64,000 bases of DNA. It comes from Apostichopus japonicus. Lineage: Eukaryota; Echinodermata; Holothuroidea; Aspidochirotida; Stichopodidae. The DNA lies in the NCBI RefSeq assembly GCF_037975245.1, contig NC_092573.1, positions 6,364,001 through 6,428,000 of the forward strand, in the 5' to 3' direction. Positions 38,511 to 50,360 of the stretch are shown piece by piece. The position numbers and the translations under genes were made by a program. Numbering within the stretch: the first letter of the stretch is position 1; every line of letters begins with the position of its first letter. The notes under the pieces are model-generated. The model made no database searches, was not told where the DNA came from, and was given only the letters and a program-made list of their open reading frames with translations.

Positions 38511-39247
38511 TAATACTTGCCATTGTGTAGTAACGAGATTCTGTATACATTAATACAATGCTGAGGGAACACAATGAACAATAGAAGTATAAGACGAGCG
38601 TGTTGACATCATCAGTTCTTCATTTTAAATATGAAATCGTTTAAAAAGTGGTTCTGAAGAGTTACTGATATAAACCATTTTTATGTATTTTATAGAATTA
38701 ATACAAACTTGATATGGCAGTTTTAAGGAAACCACAAGCACTGTGATGGTCATAAACGTAGGTAGTGAGTGATATAAAAGATGCATAGGACTAACAGTTT
38801 CTGACAACAACACAAATCTCATTGCAATTGTAAGGTCCTCTTTTCCCCTCTCACATGGGTTGTTTTCGTGAAGAAAGTTGTATTTTTTATATCAGCCGTT
38901 TATAACTATTTATGTTTCAATATGGTTTTAAACAATGTTAAATTACAACAATAAATGTATTGACTTCAAAGATATTTAAAAATAGGATACTAAGCAACGG
39001 TCGGTTACTCACTGTCAACCAGATTACTCTCTTTTACGTGGTGCCTCTTTGAGCAATGTCTGTGTCCTAAAGTGGCCCCTTTGTGGCAACCAATTAAGTT
39101 TATACATACATCCGAAACACTCCTATTCCATGGATAACATATGAGCAAGAGAGGTTAAACTTACCAGATTCATGCCTTTGATTAGAAATATGACAGAGAG
39201 ATATGACAAAGTTGTTTGCTGTCGTAAGACTAATATGAAATAAGTTT

Positions 39248-39473
39248 GGAATAGGACATTTAGTAACATGTAATACAGTTGTTAAGGTACCCGGAATAGG
39301 ACATTTAGTAACATGTAATACAGCTGTTAAGGTACCTGGAATAGGACATTTAGTAACATGTAATACAGCTGTTAAGGTACCCGGAATAGGACATTTAGTA
39401 ACATGTAATACAGTTGTTAAGGTACCCGGAATAGGACATTTAGTAACATATCATACAGCTGTTAAGGTACCCG
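39248..39473. repeat. 45-bp minisatellite, five copies
   Basis: Copies start GGAATAGGACATTTAGTAAC at 39248, 39293, 39338, 39383 and 39428, each ending GTTAAGGTACC. Variation is limited to single bases (for example CAGTTG versus CAGCTG). Confidence 0.93.
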
Positions 39474-39560
39474 TTAAAGTGACCTTGAACCAAGATTTAG
39501 GGTGTTTGGCTCAACTTCAAGAACCATACTAAGAAAGATGGACAAATATGATAGAATCCA

Positions 39561-39910
39561 ACAGCTTTAATTCAGGACAGAATGTACGTATAGTTCAGTT
39601 GAGCAGGAATCAAGGTTTAACTAAACGTATAATTAATCATGCTAAGAAACATATACACAAATATGACTGTATCAAAACAGCTTTAAGTCAGAACTTACTG
39701 TGCACCGGTAGTTCAGTAAAGCAGGAATAAGAGTTTAACTAAACGTATAATTAATCATGCTAAGAAACATATACACAAATATGACTGTATCAAAACAGCT
39801 GTAAGTCAGAACTTACTGTGCACCGGTAGTTCAGTAAAAGCAGGAATCAGGGTTGAGCTAAACTTTAATAAATCGTGCTAACTAACTTATTAAACTATGA
39901 CAGTATCAGA
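39561..39910. repeat. Triplicated segment of about 117 bp
   Basis: ACAGCTTTAA/ACAGCTGTAA starts at 39561, 39677 and 39795. Copies one and two share TTTAACTAAACGTATAATTA and ATGCTAAGAAACATATACAC; copy three is decayed in its second half. It lies under 100 bp from the 45-bp array. Confidence 0.88.
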
Positions 39911-41062
39911 CATGAGCCATTTTTGCTATTCAAAATACAAAGAAGAATATTTCGCAAATTTAATATCAAACGTAGAGAACAATGTCATTCTTGACATTAC
40001 AATATGTTAATATTTATTGGTCCAGTAAGTAAAGAAGCATGAAAGATCGATCAGGAATAATGATAAAAGGAACCTTGTTTTATGTTGTAGCTGGATGTTA
40101 TATTCAAAACAGAACGGCCATGTCGTTGGACGTTTGAAGACGAATCCTGAACAGTGGTTATTCAATAAATTGCATCATTATGTTCACACATTAACATCGT
40201 GTCGAATTAAGAGTTTCAACTCGCGCGCGCATGCTTCAGTGACGTCACATATGCCGAAAAAACCTTGTTCAAATAATCTGTTGTTAAAGCATCAATGATT
40301 AGGGAAAGATGTGACAGTTTTGGTAAATACTTTATATATGTGTTAACTGTGGTTTTTTTTATTTAGCGCAAGCTTTTCCTGTAAACATTCAGAATGTGTT
40401 CATCATTGACATTGGTGAAATGTTATAGAGATGGAAAACCCCCATTAAAGTCTCATTGTAAATAACCTAATACAAATTTATTTATTAATTTTTGACAATT
40501 GTTAAAAAATGTCCATACTCCCTTGAAGAGAACGTTTGATAAACCCTATAGTTTTTAATACAAAAGTAAAACATGGAGATTTTGGAATTATGTTCTTGCT
40601 TTCCTTTTACTCAAATGATGTGTTAACTAATGCCCTATAGCACTGGATAATACAAGACGAGTTATTCTTTCTTCATTTGCAATTTTCGGCAGTATACCAT
40701 GGCAGTGCTGAGAGAATGCTGCAGTAGCCATGACCCATACGCTAGTTCATTAGTCATATGAATATAAATATGGCCATATTGTTACACACTAATCACAGCG
40801 AACACGGAAATGCAGGAGAATAATTATATAACTTCTATGTCTAATATTTGTAACTTGATCTTACTCGAAAAGTATGGAAGAATAAATTAAAACTTGATAA
40901 TGGAAATATGAGATTTTTAGCGATGTATGACAGTCGTTGAACTTACGCTAATGATGTATAGAGATACAATTAATAGTGAATTTATGTTTCAACAAGGAAC
41001 AATTGCAAAGAATCACGAGGGGAAATATTTCTTGGTTCAATATATAGGTAGGATAATATTGC

Positions 41063-41091
41063 ATGATATATATCATATGATAAATATCATA

Positions 41092-41188
<97 letters not shown>
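41063..41188. repeat. (TA)n microsatellite with ATCATATGAT palindromes
   Basis: ATATCATATGATA occurs twice (41069-41097) before about 90 bp of TA repeat with TGTA interruptions. Confidence 0.93.
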
Positions 41189-41189
<1 letters not shown>

Positions 41190-44100
41190 CAAATTAAAGT
41201 ACATATGCTAATTAGTCAAAGGATATGTAAATACCATATTTATCTGTCAATACGTGGGAATTAATATCTATTTGCAATGAGGATTACCGCAGGGTACATG
41301 ACAAAGCTGTATGTGGACCTTTCTTGCCTCACTTGAGAGATTTTCGTTTTCATTTCTTTAACGACACATCGATCACATTTTTACGGAATACATCACCATT
41401 GTATATTGTTGTATCCAAAATAAGAGCACGTATGAAGTACACACTAGTGAGAATATTAATACAGTACAAGGCCTATGCTAGCATTTCGATAGTGTCGTCA
41501 GCTTCTCAACAGTGAGAACATGTGTCCAGAAGACACGGAACAGTCTTCGTGTGCAATACCATCGCATAATAATGCCTTAGAGGCTTCAAATACCGTTCGT
41601 ATGAAATGTATAAAGACCATCCTTTTTGCGTTGATGGGACGAGAAAGAAGTATGTTTCCCCCCGGTCTTCCTCTGTAAGCCAGGTAGCGGCATATTGTAT
41701 TGGCGATGAGCGCGTATCTGGAGGCCTTTCTTTATTATTATCAATAAAATGGCCGTCTGGTCTCTCGGAGTTTTTTGGTCTCATGCATCTGCACGTATAC
41801 TTAAGGCAATGACTAATAAAATAAAATTAGCTATATGAAATGTTTGGTTACTGCGGGTAGTTTAAACTTAAGTAATGAAGAGTAGTTAGTAAAGGAAAGA
41901 AAAGGAAGGATTTTAGTCACATGTTTGATGGCTTTGGGGTATTAATTTTGAGGTTCTACGACAGAAGACAATTCATTTCATTAGTAAAATATTATACTTC
42001 ACCATATATCAGATCGGATACCTAAAAGATAATGCGCCTAATGCTTGTTTGTTAGGCTGGTGAAACCGCCAGACGCGTCGCACACTATATTCGTGAAGAG
42101 ATATCTAAAGCAAGAATTCGTTGAATTAAAGTAAACATGCTGGTATATTCGTGTAGTGTATACTAATTGCAATGTTTGCAGTGACTATAAACTCCACTGA
42201 TTCGCAAAACACTCGAAGACTATTATAAATCCCATAATCACGAATAGATTTCATTAGTATAGCTGGCATTAATGTGATTTGGTTGTCACGTGGTGAAATA
42301 TTTCCTTTTAAAACATATCAAAAGAGCAATTCTGCCAGAGGTGGTCAATATATTTAACTTCCTTCTGTTATTCTGTTTATAGTCTGACAGGTCTCAAACG
42401 CCAAGATTGTCAGAAATCCGAAATACTGGCTCAATAAGTCGTACTATGTGAAACACTGCAAAGCTATGGACCGTGTACATATGTTTCAATCATTTATACT
42501 GGTCCACCTTGTTCGTTTCCTTGTGGGTTTGTTTGGTTTCTTATGTTGTGTAATTGTTTTAGGTTTGTATAACAAGTACCGCAGTACGTTTAACGTTTGG
42601 GTAAAAATAGTCGGGATCGCTTGCCATGGATGTTACGATGTCACGAAAGATTAGTTTAGATTATATTAGGTATAAGTATCATTTAAGATGAAATCTTCTA
42701 ACCACATGTACTGCCATTCATAAATTGACGGTTTTCGAACTGACAGACTGACAATAAGTTTTATTGTCTGTCTAGGCCGTCCCTGAGATCCCATTATAGT
42801 GTATAATGATTGTTATTTGTTTATTTATTAATATGCAATCATTAATATGTTGAAATAGTTTGTCATTTAAATTAAAATTAATCGCGGATAATATATTACG
42901 TAGCTCCATCGAGTTGTCATTATACCAGCTTATTTCTTATTGAAAGTGCAATTCAAAGTTAATTGCGTGAGACGTTAAACCTAATGCTTATAATAGCCGA
43001 TATGACAACAGAGCACAACATTGTATAATGCTAAACTTATTGGAAGTTTACAAACGTTTAAACTCGTGAGAGCTCCAATCATTAGTAATAATAGGTCCCA
43101 ATTAAGTCTCCCATGCAGAAAAACTCCATATCCAGCCTACCATGTATAACGGAATTTTCAATGAGACGATGAAGTTTGTTAAAAATTGAGTTTTCGTGAC
43201 CATTATTTTGACTATATTTATAGCTTTACATGATGACAAAGCTCCCATTTTATCCCACTTATTTACATCTTGTATTGTCTTATACATAATAGTTGCAACA
43301 GACATAGTTCTAATTATCTCAAGTATTGAAAGGGACATTTTGATTACATGACTGATAATGTAATCAAAATAGTATCGAAGCGAGATTGTTACTGAGTGAG
43401 TATAAACTTATATAAAGTACAACGACGGAGAGGCTGTAACAAGATGAACAAAGGTCACTATATTGTTTATAATACACAAACCATTTGTTCTAATTGTTGC
43501 CTCAAAAGAAACAATAAATCAAAGATTTGCCCGGAACTCAAGAAGCGTTCATGGAATTTTTATGTTTCATCTCCGTCCTGGAACCTGTGTAGAGATTGTA
43601 TATATATATGCTTCTGATAGGCTTGATCGTGAATGCGCATTACCAGTTGTTGTTATTGCCTCTAAGTGGCGTATATAGCCAGATAACGGTAAGGAACATG
43701 CGAACAGTGTTAACCATGGTTGGTTTATTAAGAATTCCAAGCATTATGATAACCAGGTTAATATGAAAGTATTTATTTCATGCGACAAGAAAAAAAAGTA
43801 TCAGGAGTAATTGATGACAGATTCTTCTTGGCAGTTAATATCATTTTATATCGCTCTTAAATATTGCCATCCACGCAACGTTATGCTGCCTTCCAATGCG
43901 AGATAAGTATTTCGTCATATCTGTTTTGTATGATAAGGTGTTCAACATGTAGAGTAAACCTAAAGGCAATGGAAGTAATTTAATTAATGTTAAAAATAAT
44001 TTTACCAGAGAGTAAAGGTTGTATAATCATCAAGTTGGAAACAGACAGAACATGTAAAGTGTTATATTGTAGTTCAATGCACTTTTAATCTTGGAAAGAA

Positions 44101-45462
44101 AACAAATCATTCTTCAATACCGTATATAACCTTGGAATTTGTGATTTTATAGGCTAAAGTCTATAGCAAACATTTACAGAGCAAAATAATGATACAGGTT
44201 ACTGATTTCTTTTCCTGATGTTTGGTTAAATTAATTATGGTGGAATTCCCTTAAAGCTGGTGGTTGCGTTTATGGAGTCGTTTCTCCTATCTTAAATAAT
44301 ACTCTAAGAAACTATATAAGCAACCAATCTGTCAAATCGAAATGAAGACCAAAACGAAAACACGAAAATATCTTGCTTAAACATAACAAAGTTTTCTAAC
44401 GGATACTCTTAGCCTAGCATTTACGTTATATAAAGCCTATAGTTGTCGTAGTAATTATGGTTGTTAACTTTTTGGACGGGGTAGAGAAGCTTTCTACCGT
44501 TTTGCCCGCTGGTCCTATCTGGCCCCATGAAAGATTTCAACGAGGTCGTCGAAAAACAAATCGACCCCAAAACTTTGCACTAGTCAGTTATGGTGACACA
44601 TAAGGGTTGAAAACACACTCGGCCCTATACACTGTGAAATCGCACACTTTATTTATTGTGAGATTTTTGGTGTTTGCTCCAACAAAGTTTCCTCTCTGGC
44701 ACTCTTAGAAAACTAATTAAGAAGAGCAATAACATTTGATCCATACAAAGAAGCATTTCTATTTTACATTTAGTAATGTTTTTGACGTTGTTTTCAGCTA
44801 TACCAACTTCTATATGAGACCCCAGTCTGCTTGGTCTAAGATAGCTGCAGTTTAAATACCAGGTCCTTGGTCTGACCTGTAATAATTCGTGTTCAAAACT
44901 ACACATAAAGTTTGATTGAAGTGAGATCGGCTGTATTAAACGAGTCGCTCAAAGAGGCCTCTCAAGAAATGATTGAATCCGGCAAGAAAATGTAAGGAAT
45001 CAAGTAAGGAAAGGTATCCGACTGGCAAAATGGTTTATAAGATAATTTAAGGAAATCATGTCTTTACTTTCGACACTTATACCCATTAAACTATACTAAT
45101 ATGAGAATTTCAAATTTGATTAAAATCCGAAGATCTGTAGAAATTGGTGAATTTTTTCATCCACAACTCTTATTGAACCAACTTTTTAACACAAAGAATC
45201 TTTCTCATTTTAAAAAGGAAATTAGTCCCCAAATGAAAGATCTGTCATTTCAACACTATAAACGTTTGGAATAAATCAACTCCATCTTTATTTCACAAAC
45301 TAAGTCTTCTGTGACATACTACCAGTGCTTGGACATCCGCAAAAGCGACAATTTATTTAAAAACATAAAACCTTGTCAATATGGGTTACTGCTCTGTGGC
45401 CTCCTTTGAGTGTTATTCATACATTTTCATTACCTGATGCTGAAATATACTGCAGGGCGAAA

Positions 45463-45738
45463 ATGTCTCTATATTTTAAATGTCTTTTTTATTTATTTGT
45501 AGTGTTTTTGTTGCGTTTGGGAATAACGACTGAATTATACTTATACCTTATAGGAACAGTAGCTATACCGTGTTATTTTAGTCTAACGTGTTATGCACAA
45601 TACATAAAGCAGTGTAAAGGATATTGCAAAATAGTTACAATTGGAAGTAATAATAAAGTCGTATTTAATGTATATCGTAAAAACAAATGGTTCCCGTATC
45701 TTTGCTGTTTAATGCAGTATAGAGTTACAGAAATATGA
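45463..45738 (+). CDS. Candidate small secreted cysteine-rich protein, 91 residues, unknown
   Basis: ATG at 45463 begins MSLYFKCLFYLFVVFLLRLG, a good signal-peptide pattern. It is followed by GTVAIPCYFSLTC, YIKQCKGYCKIV and a second cysteine pair near the end (PYLCC). The GTVAIPC and QCKGYC spacing faintly recalls the first half of CD300-like immunoglobulin V domains, but the second conserved cysteine region (D-x-G-x-Y-x-C) is missing. An AATAAA lies about 20 bases after the TGA (near 45760). An upstream extension of the frame to 45373 lacks an ATG. It may be a gene remnant or a chance frame in AT-rich intron DNA. Confidence 0.25.
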   Translation: MSLYFKCLFYLFVVFLLRLGITTELYLYLIGTVAIPCYFSLTCYAQYIKQCKGYCKIVTIGSNNKVVFNVYRKNKWFPYLCCLMQYRVTEI

Positions 45739-46449
45739 CTTCCGATTATTTCGAGCTTGAAATAAAAGCTTTTTTCAATAAGATTACGAATTATGATTAC
45801 AAACAATGTATAGTAATTACAAAGATATGTCACTAATTGCGTGGTGGGGAGGGGAGATGAGGGTTGTAGGGTGGGGGGTTAATTCAAATTAACTATTCGA
45901 GTTCTGAAGTCAAACTATATAGATGGTTTGAATATCTTATTCCTTTTGCGTTTTCTCAAATGTCACTCTTTAGTTACTTTGTGTGTTTTAATGGATGAAT
46001 GATCTGATTTTTTTTTTGTTGGGAGGGGGGGGGGGGGAGTACCAAAATAAAAGTATTCATTTTACATGTGTATTGTCTGTTTTGGTACAATGATAATACA
46101 CTATTTTAACAAATTGTTTCTCGTTCATCTAGATTACGCTTGAATGTACATCTTAAGAGATCATATCAGTTTGAAATGAATGCTGTTATATGTGATTATA
46201 AATCGCTTCTATGATACGTTTCAGTGTTGACATTTTCCAAATGCGATGTTAACCTAACAGATAAATAGAACTACCGAAGCTTACCTATGGAGAATACCGT
46301 ATTCTTATCAATCTCAACACAACTTGAATATCAAGAAAAACTGACAAAGTCCTTGTTTGTTATAATTTCACTCGGCAGGAATATATTCATCAGATGACAC
46401 CTATCCGGACCCGTCTATTATAGGTACATATCTTTAACACCTTTACTTA

Positions 46450-46454
46450 ATATA

Positions 46455-46527
<73 letters not shown>

Positions 46528-46637
46528 GTATATATATATGTATATATATATAGATATAGATATATATAGATATATATATATAGATATATATAGATATATA
46601 TATATATATACATATATGTTTGTGTGTGTGTGTGTGT
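46450..46637. repeat. (TA)n with TAGA/TATG variants, ending in (TG)n
   Basis: TA repeat with periodic ATGTAT and AGATAT interruptions, followed by TG repeat at 46619-46637. Confidence 0.95.
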
Positions 46638-48151
46638 AAATGTATGTATATGAAACACTGTGTATGAGAATGCCTTGTGATGGTAATGAGAAAGGGTGAT
46701 GATTACTAATATTAACAATTGTATATTGTCCATGTTAAAGAGTAACACGCTGTATATGCATGATAAAGCTTTATAAAAGCTAACAATAAAATGTTATTGT
46801 TAAAGTTATGTGCATGGCGTCGAGAGCCCGTGCCTGTCCAGAGAGGTTTATATCAACGGACCCTCTATTTGGAGTCTTCACGGTCATTAAGTATACTATA
46901 CGGTGGGCATACAACATTCTTTCCAGGATTTCCCATTTTTGTCACACGGCCCTGGGTTGTATTCCCCCCCCCCCCCACCCATCCTTTCTGATTGAGTCGC
47001 CCGGGTAGCAATAATACATGTGTTCATTTACAACTCATTGTAACGAGAAACTCTTTTACAGCGTTAATACAAGGTTTCCATTTAAGTTAACAATTGTCCT
47101 GTTTATGTCCTTCACTGCACCCATCGTCGCTCCCGCTTATTAACTCCACCCCCACCCCCCCCCCCCCACCCCCATTATTCCTTGCTACGCATTTTGCACA
47201 CTTTAAGTATAACTGTATGTTGTATGTATGAATGTTGTAACGGATCGCTGACATAGTCAAGTGTCAAGGTTTAAATTTAAATTCATTTACGTAGTACCCA
47301 GGAAAGTATATGTTTCACACTATATACGCCGAAGCAGTGTACGAAAGCCCCGATTTTGTCTTGTTCACAGACATGCTATCATCTTGGATATACTTTAACA
47401 GCTTCGTTTCCGGTTTATCTTTATTCATTTGATCATTCATCCGATTCTTCCGTGAAATATATCCTCTGTAGAAGGTGTTAGGTAGTCAGGGAAATCTATT
47501 TCTCATTTGTGTCGTTCTTCCCTTTTCAAACTGACGTTTACTCCATGACATCGTTTTATACCGTTTGTCTGCTCTGTATACTGAAGGGATTCAAAATAAA
47601 ATGAGATCTTCGTGACAGCTATCCAAGTCGTTTGGTATAATGTTACCTTAGGTGTCAGGAGGCCAAGAAGGAGACATTTAAATTCACCAAATTAAATAAT
47701 TCAAAACGACAAATTTTCGAATATGTGCTGTAGAAGATGTTACTAAGTTATACAGTTAAGCTTCGCTATATTGATATCGCGAACTGTCGAGTATAAATTC
47801 CCAAGCTATCAATTTACTACTTAGTTGACCGTAAAACTGAAATTAAATAGAATTATTCAGTTTTTATGCTGATCCTTTTTTAAAAGAAAACAAAAGCATA
47901 AAACGCATCGTTAATGTTCCGATTAACTTAACATCATCAAATTTCATTTTCTCATCTGCGTTTCCTCCAGAGATTGGGGCTAGGGGTCTGTTTCGTGGAA
48001 TAGTATAGTAATTGCTTGAAATGTTTCAAAGCTGAGGGGGCACACTAGCGGATTTTAATACAAATTATATAAGTTGCGTTTGGTTATAGGTACCGTACCA
48101 TAATGAATTGCTTCTATTGACTTACACACTAAATCCCAAGACCGCTAGACA

Positions 48152-48508
48152 AGGGCGTAGGAACCGGGGGGCTGGGGGCGCCAGCCCCCCAGTGAAAAAT
48201 ATGGAGGGGCGGAAGTATCATTCCGCCCCCCCAAGTCAGAAAACCCCTTTTTCAAATCCAAATGAGAAAAAAATCTCATTTGGAGCACCAAATTGCATCT
48301 AAGGCCAGGTGAAAATGCAAAATTATATACAAAATGGAGTGGGTGGGTTGAAGTGTGCTATATTGCAACAAATTGCATCTGAGGCCACCTGGAAATGCAA
48401 AACAATTCCAAAGGGGAGGGGGACACCCCCTCCCCTTAGACCCCTCCCCAGGCCGGCCATCAGTCTTCAGCCCCCCCCCCCACTCAAAAGTACCTTCCTA
48501 CGCCACTG
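48152..48508. mobile_element. GC-rich non-autonomous DNA transposon with GGCGTAGGAA ends
   Basis: The left end reads GGGCGTAGGAACC and the right end reads CCTTCCTACGCCACTGCC, giving inverted termini around GGCGTAGGAA. Inside are G-run/C-run hairpins (48165-48191), an imperfectly repeated segment (CAAATTGCATCT...GGAAATGCAAAA-like, near 48289 and 48369), and CCCCTCCCC-rich DNA. The open frames across it have no recognisable domain. Such CAGTGGCGTAGG-type termini are widespread in invertebrate cut-and-paste elements (general knowledge). Confidence 0.55.
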
Positions 48509-50161
48509 CCGCTAGAGCATACATTGAAGTTTTCAACTGACATGTCCTACCCACCGTATGATAGCTGATGGCTTAGGCTATTACAGTACAATTCTTTTCT
48601 TTTTCTGGTTTGCCACCAAGACTGTTTCGAATTTGAGCTAGCAGAGGTCGATGTTTAGCACAGTGCTCCCCCAACATATCTGCCAGCTGGAATCTTCCTT
48701 TTTGACTCACGATTTTCTAAAGAGCCTTAAATCACCTTCAATCCTCCAGATGTTAAGACCATCATTAGTTTATGTCATCCTTTTCAAAATCCAATCACAT
48801 AAAAGAGAATGATTATAACTGAAAAAAAATGCCAAAAATTTCACGTCAGTAAATCCATTTGGGTCTCTTTCCCCGACAATGCATGGTTAACCTTCCAGGC
48901 GGACGAACAGTTCTCTAATTGTGGTATGGTACCAATTTACGTGAGGTTGTGTTATACGTGGTCGCTATATGTGACAGTATATGTGTTTGCTTTAAACTGC
49001 TCTGACTATTGCATGTAATTGTTGTCTGTATATATGGAATATATATATCTTCCTTCACGCATTCCTATACCCAAATAGCATGGTCACACAGTGTACATTA
49101 TATATCACGTGACATTACTGCATTGAGCACTTTATTTTTGCGAGCCTTTTTTTTCTGCTTCTTCTTTTAGCCTTTTTTTTTTGGGGGGGGGGGGGGGTTC
49201 AGTGACATTATATAGAAGATTATCCTTACAAAGACGTCTTCAAAAAGAAATTTGGAGTAATAACCCATCTTGCATTTAATTGCATTTTAGGTTATTACAT
49301 TACCAGAAGTGTGTTGTAACTACCATATCTTCTACTACACTTTCCGGTTTATTTGGTATCGAGAAACAGAGCTATCAGTTTTACTTGAGGTAACATGTAC
49401 CGATCTGTTCAAACCATCAGCTAGCTCTCCCTTTGTTTCTTTGATAACAATTTCATCCTCTTGTTCCGTGAGCAGTCATGACCGTGGGTGGGGGGGGGGT
49501 CATATGGATACAGCCCCGGGGCCAAGGGCAATATGAGCTTGAGAATAACCCTGTATCCAGGCCTGATAGGGCGAGATTACAACAATTACAGGCCCCGGTG
49601 TCAATAAGGGTCGTGGAAAGATATGGAGAATAGTATAATGTATTCTCTTTTGCATTAAATTCTTAAAGGAAGTTTTGATAAATTCTTACGAAAACAAAGG
49701 GCTCGGTGACATGATTTGCGCCAGGAAGGGGAGGGGTGGCTTGAGCTAGCCCTTGACACCACTGTCCGTGTGTGCAGTATCTTGATTGGTAGTAAAACGA
49801 ACTGAAAACAAAGATGTCTTTCCAAATATTCTCAATTTCGTTTGATTAAGGTTAACTTTATTTACCGATCGTAATAATGACACTGCATGAATTCTAAATA
49901 CCACGTGACAACTTATAAACAGAAAACTAGAGCATGCGTTGTGGTATAACTCTATAATACGTAAGCCCCTGCCTGCCATACAGTACGAATAGCATATTAG
50001 CACCAACACCATACTCGCGAATACTCCCTCATTATATTATTAAAAAGTTAGGTCGGAACAAAGTATAAGTTTAAAAGTTGATCAGTCAGCCGTTGGGCTG
50101 CAATTCCGGAACTATTTCCAATTAAAGGTTTTAATCCTGATACGTTTGTCAAAAGTACAGA

Positions 50162-50235
50162 AGTTAGTCAGGCCCAGTGTATTCGTCTCTTTTAGTTTGA
50201 TGGACATATCCCGGTGGGTACGAATCCCAGGGCGA
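50162..50235 (+). mobile_element. Candidate tRNA-derived SINE head
   Basis: A weak A-box-like stretch (TAGTCAGGCCCAGTG at 50165) is followed about 51 bases later by a good B-box-like word (GGGTACGAATCCC at 50216). This is the spacing of an RNA polymerase III internal promoter. The segment does not fold into a full cloverleaf by eye, so a functional tRNA is unlikely. A pyrimidine-rich simple-repeat tail follows at about 50290-50360. Confidence 0.3.
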
Positions 50236-50289
50236 TTCTCAACTTTCATTAGCTAGTCTCGCCATATTTCCATCTCTCTTCATGCAAAT

Positions 50290-50360
50290 TCTCTCATTCT
50301 CATTCTCATTCTCTTTCTCCTCCTTCTTCTTCTTCTTCTTCTTCTTCTTCATCTTCCTCT
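50290..50360. repeat. (CATTCT)n and (CTT)n pyrimidine tract
   Basis: Three or four CATTCT units followed by about nine CTT units; possibly the tail of the SINE-like segment upstream. Confidence 0.85.

Noticed and set aside
42448-42654. 68-codon hydrophobic frame
   Set aside because: Start is GTG, no domain, and transmembrane-like composition is expected from T-rich DNA.
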